From: Acidimicrobiales bacterium
GTDB taxonomy: Bacteria; Actinomycetota; Acidimicrobiia; Acidimicrobiales; Iamiaceae
Assembly (NCBI GenBank): GCA_020439505.1
Contig: JAGQSO010000001.1
Span: 1-64,000 of the forward strand
Length of the DNA: 64,000 nt
Direction: 5' to 3'
Both the position numbers and the translations under genes were made by a program. Positions 1-9,330 of the stretch are shown one piece after another (within the stretch, counting starts at the first letter, position 1; each line of letters opens with the position of its first letter). Below the pieces are notes generated by a model, which ran no database searches, was not told the DNA's origin, and saw only the letters and a program-made list of their open reading frames with translations.

Positions 1-3000
1 AATGAGGTGCCCAGCCTGCTTTCAGGGAAACCTCACTCTCGTTGTGACCAAGCTCCCGCCACCCCTGGAACGATCCCTCTGGACCGGGGTTGGCACGAAC
101 CCGCAGCTCGGTACCCTCCCACCAGCCTGCTCTACCGTTCACATCGCGGCAGTTGGGTGGCGATATAACCGAGACCGTTCCGGGACCCTCTGCGGTCAGT
201 CTGGGAGCGGCGAGACAGGACCTTCCGACCAGCGCGACGAGGGAGGTCGGGCCGGTGAGGACCACCTTGATCGAGGATCCGGTCACCCCGGGCCGACCCT
301 CCCACCCGAACAACGACGCACCATGGTACGAGCCGCCAACGACAAGGTTTCGTGACTCGCTCCGCGGGGTGGCGTTCACCGTCACCTCGGTACCCCACTC
401 GAACCACAACCCGCTAGGCCCACAGTTCGGCCGGGGGTCCGTCCAGAAGTCGACCGTACGGGAACCCCCGTGGATATCCGTGTAGCCGAGGGTGAGCGGT
501 ACACAGTCCACCGAGAATGACGCCCTGACCGGGGCCATGCCGGCGTGAGCCCGGACCGTGATGGTTGAGACCGGCCCCTGTCCGGTGCTCCACCCTGTCA
601 ACGTGTGGTACGGGCCAGCGGGAACGGCTCGAAGCGCCACCGTGGTCGCGGTGAGGTATCCGGTTCCGGCGCCGCAGTTCGGTGCGGTCTCGACCAGCAC
701 GGTCCCAGCGTTGGCGGGCGTCGCGCCCACAACGAGTCGGTGGCAACCGCGGGGCGTACCCTGAAGCAGGACTTCGGCGGGATGGGCAGCCGCGCTACCC
801 AGGTACATCACTCGGATCCAGCTGGCAATGCCGTCCGCGCTCGACGGGAAAGTCACATCACAGCTACCAACTCGGGCGGCAACCGTGCAGGCCACACCGT
901 TGGGCGTCCACACCTGGACCAACCCGTCGTCGGCCTGTGTGGTCCATCGGACCGAGACCGGCTCGCCCACCATCCAGGCATCCGGTCCCGGGATCGTCGA
1001 TGCGGCCAATCGGGGGTCCTTCTGGGACACCCACACCGGTAAGCGGCGAGTCGCAGCTTCGAATGAAGGGTCGCCCGGATAAGCGGCATCGAGCCAATGC
1101 GACCCCGACGTCGACCAGACCATGGAGCAGGAACCGGTCGTTACATCGTGAATCGTGCAGGTCATCCCGTCATCGCTGGAGATCAGGACAGGGCCGATCG
1201 GTCCCCCCTGAGGGAACCAACCAGCGAAGGATGCCGTGACCTTTCCAGCTTCTCCCACCACCAATTCGTGAGGATCAATGGTCAAGTTCAGTGCTACCGG
1301 CTGTCCCCCTACCACCTGGTTGAGCGTGGCTGAGGACCCCATGAATCCCGGCGTGGGGACGTACACGGCTTGAACGATGACCGTCCCGCGTTGAAGATCG
1401 CCGACGGTTACCGATGCTCGACCCGTGGCGTCGAGCGCAACCGGATCCAGGGTGCGGTCTCCGATCGTGAACACCACTTGGCCCGCGGGTGACGGGGCGT
1501 CGCTGGTGTTGGCTCGGACCGAGACGGTGAAGGTCGCCGGTCGGCCGGCGATGACGGGGTAGGTCTCAGCGGTGATGGCGGTGGTCGTAGCGACGGCCTC
1601 CACCACGACCACGGTCGAAGCGGCCGACGCGGTGTGGGAGGTATCACCCGAGTAGCCCGCGCTCACCAGGTGGCTGCCGAAGGGGAGCGCAGCGGTGAGG
1701 GTGGCGACCCCGTCGACGAGAGCGGTGACCCCCAAAACGCCGCCGGCGTAGGAGAAGGTGACCGTACCTGTGGGTCCCGGGCCTCCCGAGACCCTGGCCA
1801 TCAGGGTCACGACGCCTCCGAACGGGACAGTGGGTGGCGTCGCGGTGAGCGAGGTTGTGGTGGTCGCCGGACCTACCGGGACCGGTGACGCGGTCGACGT
1901 GCTGGCGGTGTGGTCGACATCACCGCTGTAGGTGGCGGCAAAGGCATGGTCCCCCACCTCGGGCACCACGGTGAACTCGGCATGACCGGTGGCATCGACG
2001 GCAACGACCGCGATCACCGTGTCGTGATCGGTGAACGTCACCGTTCCGGTCGGGATCAACCCGGTGGACCCGGTCACCAGGGCCCCGAGCGTGACCGGCT
2101 CACCGGCCACCACACTCGCCGGCGCGGCGGTCAGATTCAGGGTGGTAGCGGCCTGGACGACACCGAAGGAGAGCGAACCCGACGTGGCCAGGTAGTCGTC
2201 GTCACCGCTGTAGGTCGCGACCAGCAGATGGCTCCCCACCGACACCGTGGAGGTGGACACCGATGCCGTTCCACCGCCGTCGACAGAAGCGGACCCGATG
2301 ATCACCCCGTCAACGGAGAACTGCACCGTGCCCGTAGGTGCGGTGCCAGCGCTCGATGCGATCGCGGCGGTGAAGGTCGTGACCGCCCCGCGTACCACCG
2401 GGTCCATCGACAAGGTGAGAGAGAGCGAGGTGGCTACCGGGTCGACTCCGTATTGGATGCGGCCGATCGACGCCAGCCGGTCGGTATCCCCTCCGTAGCG
2501 GGCCTCGATGGCGTGGTTCCCGCCCCCCAGCACAATGGAGAACTGGGCGCGGCCAGCCCCGTCGAGCGTCGCCACACCGACCGAGGCTCCGTCGACGACC
2601 AACTCGACCGTTCCGGTGGCAGAGCCGCTGCCGGGGGAAACGGTGTCGACTTCGACGGTGAAGGAGACCGATGCCCCTGAACTGCCCGGCGACGGACTCG
2701 CTTGGATGGTTACCGAGGTCGCGGCGCGCTCGACCATGTGATCGACGGGCGAGGAAACCGCAGCACCGAAGGAGAGGTCGCCGCTGAACTCGGCGGTGAC
2801 GGAGTGGAGACCCACCGCGAGGGTGGAGATGGTCAATGCTGCCCTACCCGCGCCGTCGAGGGTGACCGAACCAAGGGGAGAACCTCCAGCCCGGAAGATG
2901 ACGACACCCGTCGCTAGGCCACCGGTCTCGGTGGTGACATCGGCGGTGAAGGTGACCGGCTCTCCCCTCACCGTGTCGGTCTTGTCAGCCGAAAGGGCGA

Positions 3001-6000
3001 CCGTGGCACCCGCCGGGCGCACCTCGTGGCTCACCGGGCCCGCGCTACTCGTCGCAAATCCCGTGCCCGGTTCGAGGGCGGCGGTGATGACGTGGTTGCC
3101 GGCCGGGATCCTCACCTGGTCGAGGGCCGAGGTACCAGCGATGACGGGCGCGGTCCCCACCGCTGTCCCGTCGACGAAGAACCGAACCACACCGGTTGGC
3201 TCCACCGTCGAGTCCGGTGCGGTTACCTGGGCGGTGAATGTGAGGGGGGAAAGCGCCAGTGTCGGCCCGGCTGGGGCTACTGACAAGGCGGTCACGGTCG
3301 TAGCGGGGACGACGGTGTGGCGATGTAGATCGGAGGCTGTCGCCGAATGGGCAGCATCACCGTCATAGGCGGCGATGAGGTCACCCGCCCCTACCGGGAG
3401 CAGCGGGAGAGTGGCCGTCCCCGTTCCGGCGGCGTCCAGGGGAATCGATACGCCCGACCCGTCGATCTGGGCGGTGACGTGGACATTCCCGGTCGGTACG
3501 GGACCGGGGTACAGGGACGTGACGGTGACGGTGACCGAGGCCGGTTGCCCGTACTGGGCGGTGTTCGGGGTGGTGGAGACCGCAACGGTGACCGGCCGTA
3601 GCACCAAGTGGGTGAGCGGGTCAGCGGTGGCCGGTTCATGTTCGGCATCGCCCCCGTAGGTTGCACCGATCTCTCGCTCACCTGGATCGAGATCGCTGGT
3701 GGTGAAGTTGGCGGTACCCGACGGGTCGAGATCGACATCTCCGACCGGAGTCCCATCGACGGTGAAGGTGACGGTACCGGTCGGCGTCGATATGGCGGAG
3801 GAGACCGACGCCGTGAACGTCACCGGTACGCCCACCTCTGACGGACTGGACGGTCCGCTGAGACGAGCGGTGACCTCACCCGCGGTCACGTTCTGGGTGA
3901 TCGGGGTGGAAGTGCTTGGCAACAGGCCTCCACCTCCGCTGTAGGTCGCCGTGATCTCGTAGTCACCGATGGACAGATCCGCGACGGTGAGACGGGCCTC
4001 ACCCGCGGCGTCGACTACCACCGTTGCGAGCTCCACCGGCGCTGGTGGATCTACCGCGTCGGGGTCCACGAGCACCGCGGTGAAGGTGACGGTGCCGGTC
4101 GCAATCACGTCTTCGCTCGGAGCGTCAACCGTCGCTGTCAGGTCGATCGGGATACCGACCGGTGCCGACGGTTGGGCCGATGAAACCGTCACCGTGGTGG
4201 CGGGATCGACCTCATAGGCGCCCACATCGCAGCCTCCGCCCTGGGGTCGTGGGATTCCCCGCTGGTCCTCGGCCGGGCACAAGGCGGGATCAGCGGTATC
4301 CACCGCCGCTCCGTCGGGGTCGACCGGGACAGTCACTGTGACCCCACCGTGATTGCCGGGCATTCCGAGGCCGACATCACCGGGGAGCGAGTTCGGGCAA
4401 GATCCGTCCGAGGCAAGGTTGGAGGTGCCATCGGCAACGCCTTCGCACGCGAATCCCGTCCGGGGTTGCACGATCGAGTTGTCGACCACGAACAGTCCGC
4501 CGTTGTTCACCAACGAATGGCCGTCACCTCCCGAGAACGTGCTGTTGGTGATCGAGGCGCCACCCGATGAATAGACATCGGCGCCACCGACGGCGATTGC
4601 GGCCGCGTTGTCGAGGAAGGTCGAGTTCACGATGGTCACGCTGGCCCCGTGGTTCGCCACCGCTCCCCCGCCGCCCACCGTCGCCCGGTTGCTGCTCAAG
4701 GTCACCCGCTCGAGCCGGATCATCCCGGAGTACGCCAGTATCGCTCCACCACCGTCGGCATCTGTCGCCCGACCATCGGCCAAGGTGAGGTCATAGATCC
4801 GCAACGGTGACTCGGTGCCGGCGAGCGAGAAGATCCGGCTGGCTCCACCACCACTCACGGTCACGCTGCGACCAGAGCCCGAGATCTCGACGCTGCCCAT
4901 CACCGGAATCGGAGCGGCCACGGTGATCGTGCCGTCGACCGCGAACGTCACGCCAACGTCAAGACCCGACGCGCTGGCCGCTTCCTCCATCGCGGCCCGC
5001 AAGGTGCAGGTCCCGGCGCCGGTGCTGCACGAACCATCACCCGGGTTCGAGTCCGACGTGTCGCCCCGATCGTTCACCACGTAGGTGAGGTCGGGCAGGG
5101 CATCAGCCTTCGACGACGAGAGGGGGCTGAAGGCCAGCGAGGCGCCGAGGACGGCCATGGTGAGCACGGCCACCGCGGGAGAACGGAGCGCTGGCATCGG
5201 GCGGTCAGCCACCGGTTCTACGCCGGTCCGAGGTTGTTCCAGGTAGTAGACGGTGAGCGCGGCCAGCGGCAGCCCGGCCAGGGCCAGCTGCACCAGCAGG
5301 ACACCGATCGCTCCCGCCGTGTCGTTCCCCGGGAGCGGCGCGAGCAAGGCACTCACGATCAGCTCGGTCACCAGCCAAGCACCGGTGGCCAGGGTGACGA
5401 GGAGGGCGATCGACCACCAACTGGGTGACGGCTTGGTGATTCGGGCGCTCCTCCGAAGAGCACCAATGGGTCCCCCGGAGTCAACGATCGCGGAGGGCAG
5501 GGCAAGCGCTGATCGGATCGTCCACCAGATCGCTCCCGCCAACGGAACGACTACCAGGGCGGACCTCCGGGCGCTCGGCCACGGCATTCGCGGCCACAAG
5601 TGGGCTGTCACCATGGCTGCCACCGACGGCACAACGAGAACCACCGAGGGGACCAGCAGACCCCGGGCGAAGGTGGCGCTCGCCAAGAGGAGGGTCGTTC
5701 CACCAGCGGCGACCCCGATGGTGAACATACGGCCGCGGCGCTCATGGCGAGCGAGCGACACCAGTGGTGTCAATACCAGGACGACGAAGGCTCCGACCGA
5801 CACCAACGGGGCCGCCACCACCAGAATCGCCCCAACCGCGACGTTCAAGGTGACCACGACACCGGCGACCGGCAGGCGTCGTATCGAGCGGGCCAAGGCT
5901 CGACGAAGTGAGATCTCGACACCGCTGAGGTTTTGGCGGGTCAGCTCAACGATTGCCCCGGCCGACACGGTCAGCGTCGCCAAGCCGACGAGAGTGGCGA

Positions 6001-6247
6001 TGGAGATCGACACGATGGACAGGGTCGTCACATCGTTGATCGGCCCGTCGTAGGGACCCGAGCCAAGACCCGACAGCGACCTGAGCACCGAGGGGAACGC
6101 CAGCAACATCGCCGCGGTGGCGATCAACCCCCAAGCGATCGCACCCCCATACCTCGGGATCTGACGCGGGTAGAAGGTCAGCAGCGTCCGCAGCGATGCT
6201 CGCCACCCACCCCCGGTTCCGGTACTGCGTTCGCCCCGTTGCCCCAC
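1..6247 (-). CDS. Giant membrane-anchored surface protein with CSLREA, beta-helix and Ig-like repeats (C-terminus outside the window)
   Basis: One open frame runs from a GTG at 6247 to the window edge (at least 2082 codons); an in-frame TAA lies at 6263-6265. Residues about 1-345 are hydrophobic, with roughly 8-9 membrane segments and an ALRRSARIT-type motif like GDPD/DUF7847 membrane domains. Residues about 351-385 look like a complete signal peptide (MPALRSP..., then a hydrophobic stretch, then SKADALP). A CSLREA-type motif (CTLRAAMEEA, about residue 413) and right-handed beta-helix sequence follow. From about 4215 to 1020 there are about eleven Ig-like modules of 90-100 residues, each with a PTGTV.F core and an ending like YSGD. 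The last part resembles InlB B-repeats (VRANPG...FQGW). It is probably an adhesin or surface-display protein held in the membrane. Alternatively, two proteins are made, with internal starts at 5209 (GTG) or 5197 (ATG). The frame is seen directly; the topology and function are inferred. Confidence 0.8.
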   Translation of the reverse strand, partial: MGQRGERSTGTGGGWRASLRTLLTFYPRQIPRYGGAIAWGLIATAAMLLAFPSVLRSLSGLGSGPYDGPINDVTTLSIVSISIATLVGLATLTVSAGAIVELTRQNLSGVEISLRRALARSIRRLPVAGVVVTLNVAVGAILVVAAPLVSVGAFVVLVLTPLVSLARHERRGRMFTIGVAAGGTTLLLASATFARGLLVPSVVLVVPSVAAMVTAHLWPRMPWPSARRSALVVVPLAGAIWWTIRSALALPSAIVDSGGPIGALRRSARITKPSPSWWSIALLVTLATGAWLVTELIVSALLAPLPGNDTAGAIGVLLVQLALAGLPLAALTVYYLEQPRTGVEPVADRPMPALRSPAVAVLTMAVLGASLAFSPLSSSKADALPDLTYVVNDRGDTSDSNPGDGSCSTGAGTCTLRAAMEEAASASGLDVGVTFAVDGTITVAAPIPVMGSVEISGSGRSVTVSGGGASRIFSLAGTESPLRIYDLTLADGRATDADGGGAILAYSGMIRLERVTLSSNRATVGGGGAVANHGASVTIVNSTFLDNAAAIAVGGADVYSSGGASITNSTFSGGDGHSLVNNGGLFVVDNSIVQPRTGFACEGVADGTSNLASDGSCPNSLPGDVGLGMPGNHGGVTVTVPVDPDGAAVDTADPALCPAEDQRGIPRPQGGGCDVGAYEVDPATTVTVSSAQPSAPVGIPIDLTATVDAPSEDVIATGTVTFTAVLVDPDAVDPPAPVELATVVVDAAGEARLTVADLSIGDYEITATYSGGGGLLPSTSTPITQNVTAGEVTARLSGPSSPSEVGVPVTFTASVSSAISTPTGTVTFTVDGTPVGDVDLDPSGTANFTTSDLDPGEREIGATYGGDAEHEPATADPLTHLVLRPVTVAVSTTPNTAQYGQPASVTVTVTSLYPGPVPTGNVHVTAQIDGSGVSIPLDAAGTGTATLPLLPVGAGDLIAAYDGDAAHSATASDLHRHTVVPATTVTALSVAPAGPTLALSPLTFTAQVTAPDSTVEPTGVVRFFVDGTAVGTAPVIAGTSALDQVRIPAGNHVITAALEPGTGFATSSAGPVSHEVRPAGATVALSADKTDTVRGEPVTFTADVTTETGGLATGVVIFRAGGSPLGSVTLDGAGRAALTISTLAVGLHSVTAEFSGDLSFGAAVSSPVDHMVERAATSVTIQASPSPGSSGASVSFTVEVDTVSPGSGSATGTVELVVDGASVGVATLDGAGRAQFSIVLGGGNHAIEARYGGDTDRLASIGRIQYGVDPVATSLSLTLSMDPVVRGAVTTFTAAIASSAGTAPTGTVQFSVDGVIIGSASVDGGGTASVSTSTVSVGSHLLVATYSGDDDYLATSGSLSFGVVQAATTLNLTAAPASVVAGEPVTLGALVTGSTGLIPTGTVTFTDHDTVIAVVAVDATGHAEFTVVPEVGDHAFAATYSGDVDHTASTSTASPVPVGPATTTTSLTATPPTVPFGGVVTLMARVSGGPGPTGTVTFSYAGGVLGVTALVDGVATLTAALPFGSHLVSAGYSGDTSHTASAASTVVVVEAVATTTAITAETYPVIAGRPATFTVSVRANTSDAPSPAGQVVFTIGDRTLDPVALDATGRASVTVGDLQRGTVIVQAVYVPTPGFMGSSATLNQVVGGQPVALNLTIDPHELVVGEAGKVTASFAGWFPQGGPIGPVLISSDDGMTCTIHDVTTGSCSMVWSTSGSHWLDAAYPGDPSFEAATRRLPVWVSQKDPRLAASTIPGPDAWMVGEPVSVRWTTQADDGLVQVWTPNGVACTVAARVGSCDVTFPSSADGIASWIRVMYLGSAAAHPAEVLLQGTPRGCHRLVVGATPANAGTVLVETAPNCGAGTGYLTATTVALRAVPAGPYHTLTGWSTGQGPVSTITVRAHAGMAPVRASFSVDCVPLTLGYTDIHGGSRTVDFWTDPRPNCGPSGLWFEWGTEVTVNATPRSESRNLVVGGSYHGASLFGWEGRPGVTGSSIKVVLTGPTSLVALVGRSCLAAPRLTAEGPGTVSVISPPNCRDVNGRAGWWEGTELRVRANPGPEGSFQGWRELGHNESEVSLKAGWAPH

Positions 6248-6284
6248 GGAACAGACAATTGTTTACACCGGTTACTACTGTCAA
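6248..6284 (-). promoter_or_regulatory. Candidate promoter/operator before the giant surface protein gene
   Basis: Read on the minus strand, a TTGACA hexamer (6284-6279) overlaps the stop codon of the TetR gene. It is followed by two short palindromes, ACCGGT (6267-6272) and ACAATTGT (6255-6262), before the GTG start. No good Shine-Dalgarno sequence is visible. The site could be a binding site for the adjacent TetR protein, but no binding motif for it is known. Confidence 0.3.
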
Positions 6285-7006
6285 GGGTCGGTGGTCACAT
6301 CGCCACTCATGGTGAGAAGACCGGCGATCATGCAACGGAGAGCGGCCTCGAAGCGCGTGTCGTCATCGATGCCGAACCGAACCTCGGCGAATGCGACCTG
6401 GCTTGGGGTTGCCCCCTGCTCCTCCAAGAACGCGAAGACATCGCGCCGATGGCTCTGCATGTCTCGGCCGAAGTACTTCGATGAACGCTCCCGGTCCGCC
6501 GTGGCCGAGATCGATCCGAATCCCAGCGTCTGGATGCCCCAGTGGGCCAGAGCCACATCGGGAAACCCACAAGCCTCCAGCACTCCCGACGTGAGGGTCA
6601 CGTAGTGCCAGAAGCGTTCATCGGCCCGAGGAACCGACGCTGCCAGGTGGAACAGGTCCGGATAGTTCAGCCACACCCGCCTGATGGTGAGGTTCACCTG
6701 CACCAGCCATTCGAGAAGGTCACCGTCGAAAGCAGGTACCTCACCGTCGATCTCAGACCAAACCCCGTGCACCATCAACTCGACGAGGGCCGCCTTGTTG
6801 GCGACGTGGCGATACAGGGCCGCGTGGGTGACCCCCAGATCATCGGCCAGTCGGCGCATCGACAACGCATCGAGTCCCACCTCAGCCCGGATGGCCATCG
6901 CCACGTCCACGATCTCATCGAGCTCGAGCGGGCTGACTCGAGCGATCGCGGGGCGCCCGCGGGATCGACGAGTTGTCTCGGGAACAGGCTTCTCGTCGGC
7001 CGGCAT
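6281..7006 (-). CDS. TetR/AcrR family transcriptional regulator
   Basis: A 241-residue protein with an N-terminal TetR helix-turn-helix at about residues 25-75 (LSMRRLADDLGVTHAALYRH, then VANKAALVELMV). A ligand-binding helical domain follows, as in TetR repressors of the TetR_C_33-like type. The ATG at 7006 is the first plausible start. The gene sits 33 bp upstream of the giant surface-protein gene on the same strand, so the two may be co-transcribed or the regulator may control it. The LLM oxidoreductase gene lies 140 bp upstream. The ligand and regulon are unknown. Confidence 0.88.
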   Translation of the reverse strand: MPADEKPVPETTRRSRGRPAIARVSPLELDEIVDVAMAIRAEVGLDALSMRRLADDLGVTHAALYRHVANKAALVELMVHGVWSEIDGEVPAFDGDLLEWLVQVNLTIRRVWLNYPDLFHLAASVPRADERFWHYVTLTSGVLEACGFPDVALAHWGIQTLGFGSISATADRERSSKYFGRDMQSHRRDVFAFLEEQGATPSQVAFAEVRFGIDDDTRFEAALRCMIAGLLTMSGDVTTDP

Positions 7007-7146
7007 GGCTCAGCACGGTACCGGCAGCCCACCGAAATCCACTCGGAGGGACCGGAGCGGGCAGTTCATGTGAACCGTCGGATCGGCAGGGCTATCCAGC
7101 GCCTGTCCGTAGCCAGCTGACGGAGTCGAACAGAACCGAGCCTGGG

Positions 7147-8046
7147 TCAGTGCAGGCCCAGCGCGGCGGCGAAGCGCTCCAGTGAATCCAGATCGAACGG
7201 GGCCCGGACGGCCAGGTTGACCTGGTCGGCGCCGGACTCGACGTAGGCCTGAATGCGTTCGACCACCGCTTGGTCCGAACCACCGAGTACACCGGGGCGG
7301 ACGAACTCGGCGATGGCGCCGAACTGGGACCGGAGGCTGTCGTCGTCCCACGCCAGGCCCAGGTTCACGGCGCGCCGGATCTCACCGGGTGGACGCCCTA
7401 TTGCGGCGCAGTGGTTGTCGAGGACCGCGCCCTTGTGGGCGAAGGTCTCGGGAGCCACGAAGGGGATGTTCCAGCCGTCGGCGTGACGGGCCGCGGTCAG
7501 GAGGGTCTTCTTCTCTCCACCCCCACCGATCCACACCGGAATGTGGTGCTGGACGGGCCGGGGGTCGTTGCGGGCGTCGACCAGGCTGAAATGACGACCG
7601 GAGAACGACGACACCTCCTGGTGCAGCAACGCCTTGACGCAGGCCGCCGCCTCCTCCAGTTGGTCCAGGCGGATACCGGCCGAGGGGAACTCGATCCCGT
7701 AAGCGTCGTATTCGACCTGGGCCCACCCGCCCCCGAGGCCTATGGCGGCGCGCCCACCCGACAACAGGTCGATGGCCGTCACCGCCTTGGCCAAGATCGC
7801 GGGGTGGCGGTAACCAACGGAGTACACCAGGCAACCGACCTCGACCCGGGTGGTGTCGAGCGCCAGGGCGGTGTGCATGGTGACGGCCTCCAGGCATTCG
7901 CTGTCGGTCGGCTCACCGGTTGCTCCGTAGAAGTGGTCCCACACCGAGATCCAGTGGAAGCCCATGTCCTCGATACGCCGCCAGGCGGCGCGCAGGTCCG
8001 CGGGATGGCAGTGCTGAAGGCCAACGTGGACACCGAACTTGGTCAC
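7147..8046 (-). CDS. LLM-class (F420- or FMN-dependent) oxidoreductase
   Basis: A 299-residue luciferase-like monooxygenase family TIM barrel. The start WISVWDHFYG, the central GRAAIGLGGGW and the PVWIGGGGEKKTLLTAARHADGWN region are typical of actinobacterial F420-dependent members. GTG start at 8046. The stop of the SnoaL-like gene lies 9 bp upstream, so these two genes are very likely one operon, with the DsbA-like gene before them. The cofactor (F420 or FMN) and substrate cannot be read from sequence. Cytosolic redox enzyme, probably in catabolism or secondary metabolism. Confidence 0.88.
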   Translation of the reverse strand: MTKFGVHVGLQHCHPADLRAAWRRIEDMGFHWISVWDHFYGATGEPTDSECLEAVTMHTALALDTTRVEVGCLVYSVGYRHPAILAKAVTAIDLLSGGRAAIGLGGGWAQVEYDAYGIEFPSAGIRLDQLEEAAACVKALLHQEVSSFSGRHFSLVDARNDPRPVQHHIPVWIGGGGEKKTLLTAARHADGWNIPFVAPETFAHKGAVLDNHCAAIGRPPGEIRRAVNLGLAWDDDSLRSQFGAIAEFVRPGVLGGSDQAVVERIQAYVESGADQVNLAVRAPFDLDSLERFAAALGLH

Positions 8047-8055
8047 CGACTCACC

Positions 8056-8553
8056 TCAGTCGACAGTCAGGTCAGACCGACCGCCACTACCGAACCAGTC
8101 CCCGGTGATCTGGTAGCCGGCGATGGAGGAATGGGGGTACACCACCTCATAAAGGCGACGGTAGGCGGTCTGGGCGATCGTCCAGGCACCGTCGATGCGT
8201 TCGTAGTGGTCCTCGATGTAGGCCGCTCCCTCCACCACTAGATCCAGATCGGTCAGGATCACCCGATCCGCCATGGCCCAGACCCCGGCGGCCTCGTCGT
8301 CGCCGGTCAGGTCGATCTCGGGATGATGGAAGTGGTGACTTCCCAGAACCGTGCTCACACCGGCCGTGTCACGGACGAACCTCACGATGTCGGTTCGGTT
8401 GGTGAAGCTGTACGCCCCGCCACCGAAGGAGGCCGAGGCATGAGGGGCCAGGCACGCCTCGAAGGTCCTCCAGTCCTTCTGGTCGAGTGCCCGCGCGTAG
8501 CGGTAGCGGAGCCGCTTGATCTCTTCGATCACAACCAGGTCCTCGGGGGTCAC
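8056..8553 (-). CDS. SnoaL-like / NTF2-fold nuclear transport factor 2 family protein
   Basis: A 165-residue protein matching the SnoaL_4-type fold. It has an N-terminal helix ending in RYARALDQKDW, then FVRD and SHHFHHPEI, and strands with DRVIL and YIEDHYERIDGAWTI. Members are small cyclases, isomerases, dehydratases or binding proteins acting on polyketide, steroid or aromatic substrates. I chose the GTG at 8553 because the family N-terminus begins just after it; a longer frame reaches 8697 but its extra residues are low-complexity and overlap the neighbouring gene. It sits 9 bp upstream of the LLM oxidoreductase, suggesting a shared pathway. Confidence 0.78.
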   Translation of the reverse strand: MTPEDLVVIEEIKRLRYRYARALDQKDWRTFEACLAPHASASFGGGAYSFTNRTDIVRFVRDTAGVSTVLGSHHFHHPEIDLTGDDEAAGVWAMADRVILTDLDLVVEGAAYIEDHYERIDGAWTIAQTAYRRLYEVVYPHSSIAGYQITGDWFGSGGRSDLTVD

Positions 8554-8620
8554 CGACCGCACGCTACCGGCGCACCGGCGGCCGTGCTCGCCCGACGGGG
8601 CCGACCCCGTTGCCGGGCGA

Positions 8621-9244
8621 TCAGCCGAAGCAGGCCGACATGAATCGTTCGAACCCCGCCTGGTCCGGAGTGACCTTGAGGGCGCCCGTAGCGTCACGAC
8701 CGACGCTCAGGACTGGGCAGAAGAACGAATCGGTCTCGGTGAAGAAGTGAGGGGACCCGGTGACCTGGCGGCTCACACCCTCGGCGTGGTCGGCGGCGAC
8801 CTGGGTCCGGTCCGCGTCGGTCACCTCGATCGAATGGAGATCGGCCACCTCGGCCAGGACCGATCCGTCGGAGATGTCCTGACCCTTCTCGAAGAGCCGG
8901 TCTCGCAACGCGAGGCTTACCGCCTCTCCGGTGTCGAGGGATCGACGGTAGGCGGCGACGGCCAAGGCCAAGGCCGGGATGGACGTCGACGGCCAGGCCT
9001 GAGGATCGAACCCGGCGAACAGATCGGGCGCCACCTGTTCTTTGATCTCGACCACTTCCTCGGCGATGAAATCGGCCTCCGGTGCGGCTCCGTTCACGAA
9101 CTCCAGCGGCCACGACCGCACCCACAGGCGCACATCTGGTCGAGCACGACCGGCCCGCTGATCGACCAGTCGGCGAAGTCCCACATGGGTGAAGGGACAC
9201 AAGACGTCGGCGAAGACCTCGATGGTGCGGATGGTTGCGGTCAC
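8621..9244 (-). CDS. DsbA-family / FrnE-like thioredoxin-fold protein
   Basis: About 207 residues. The N-terminal IEVFADVLCPFTHVGLRRLV has the DsbA/2-hydroxychromene-2-carboxylate isomerase-like arrangement in which a single Cys remains of the CPxC site. A helical insertion follows, then a cis-Pro-type segment (VTGSPHFF) near residue 165. The GTG at 9244 has a GAGGA Shine-Dalgarno 7 nt upstream, so it is preferred over a TTG at 9268. With one Cys in the active site it is more likely an isomerase, glutathione/mycothiol-dependent enzyme or scaffold than a classical oxidase. It heads the SnoaL/LLM group. Confidence 0.8.
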   Translation of the reverse strand: MTATIRTIEVFADVLCPFTHVGLRRLVDQRAGRARPDVRLWVRSWPLEFVNGAAPEADFIAEEVVEIKEQVAPDLFAGFDPQAWPSTSIPALALAVAAYRRSLDTGEAVSLALRDRLFEKGQDISDGSVLAEVADLHSIEVTDADRTQVAADHAEGVSRQVTGSPHFFTETDSFFCPVLSVGRDATGALKVTPDQAGFERFMSACFG

Positions 9245-9330
9245 GTTCCGTCCTCGACGTTCGATCAATCCCGGTCACACCGGAATGCCAGGAGCATCAC
9301 GGTACCGGCCTACACGCCGGCCACTCCCGG

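Noticed and set aside
605-4217. Several plus-strand frames of 70-250 codons
   Set aside because: They are antisense to the Ig-repeat gene. Their Gly/Asp/Arg-rich translations are what repeated VTVT-type codons give on the opposite strand.
1000-4300. Regular repeats resembling a CRISPR or satellite array
   Set aside because: The period is about 285-300 bp and the units are diverged protein-coding modules. No short identical repeats with unique spacers occur anywhere in the window.
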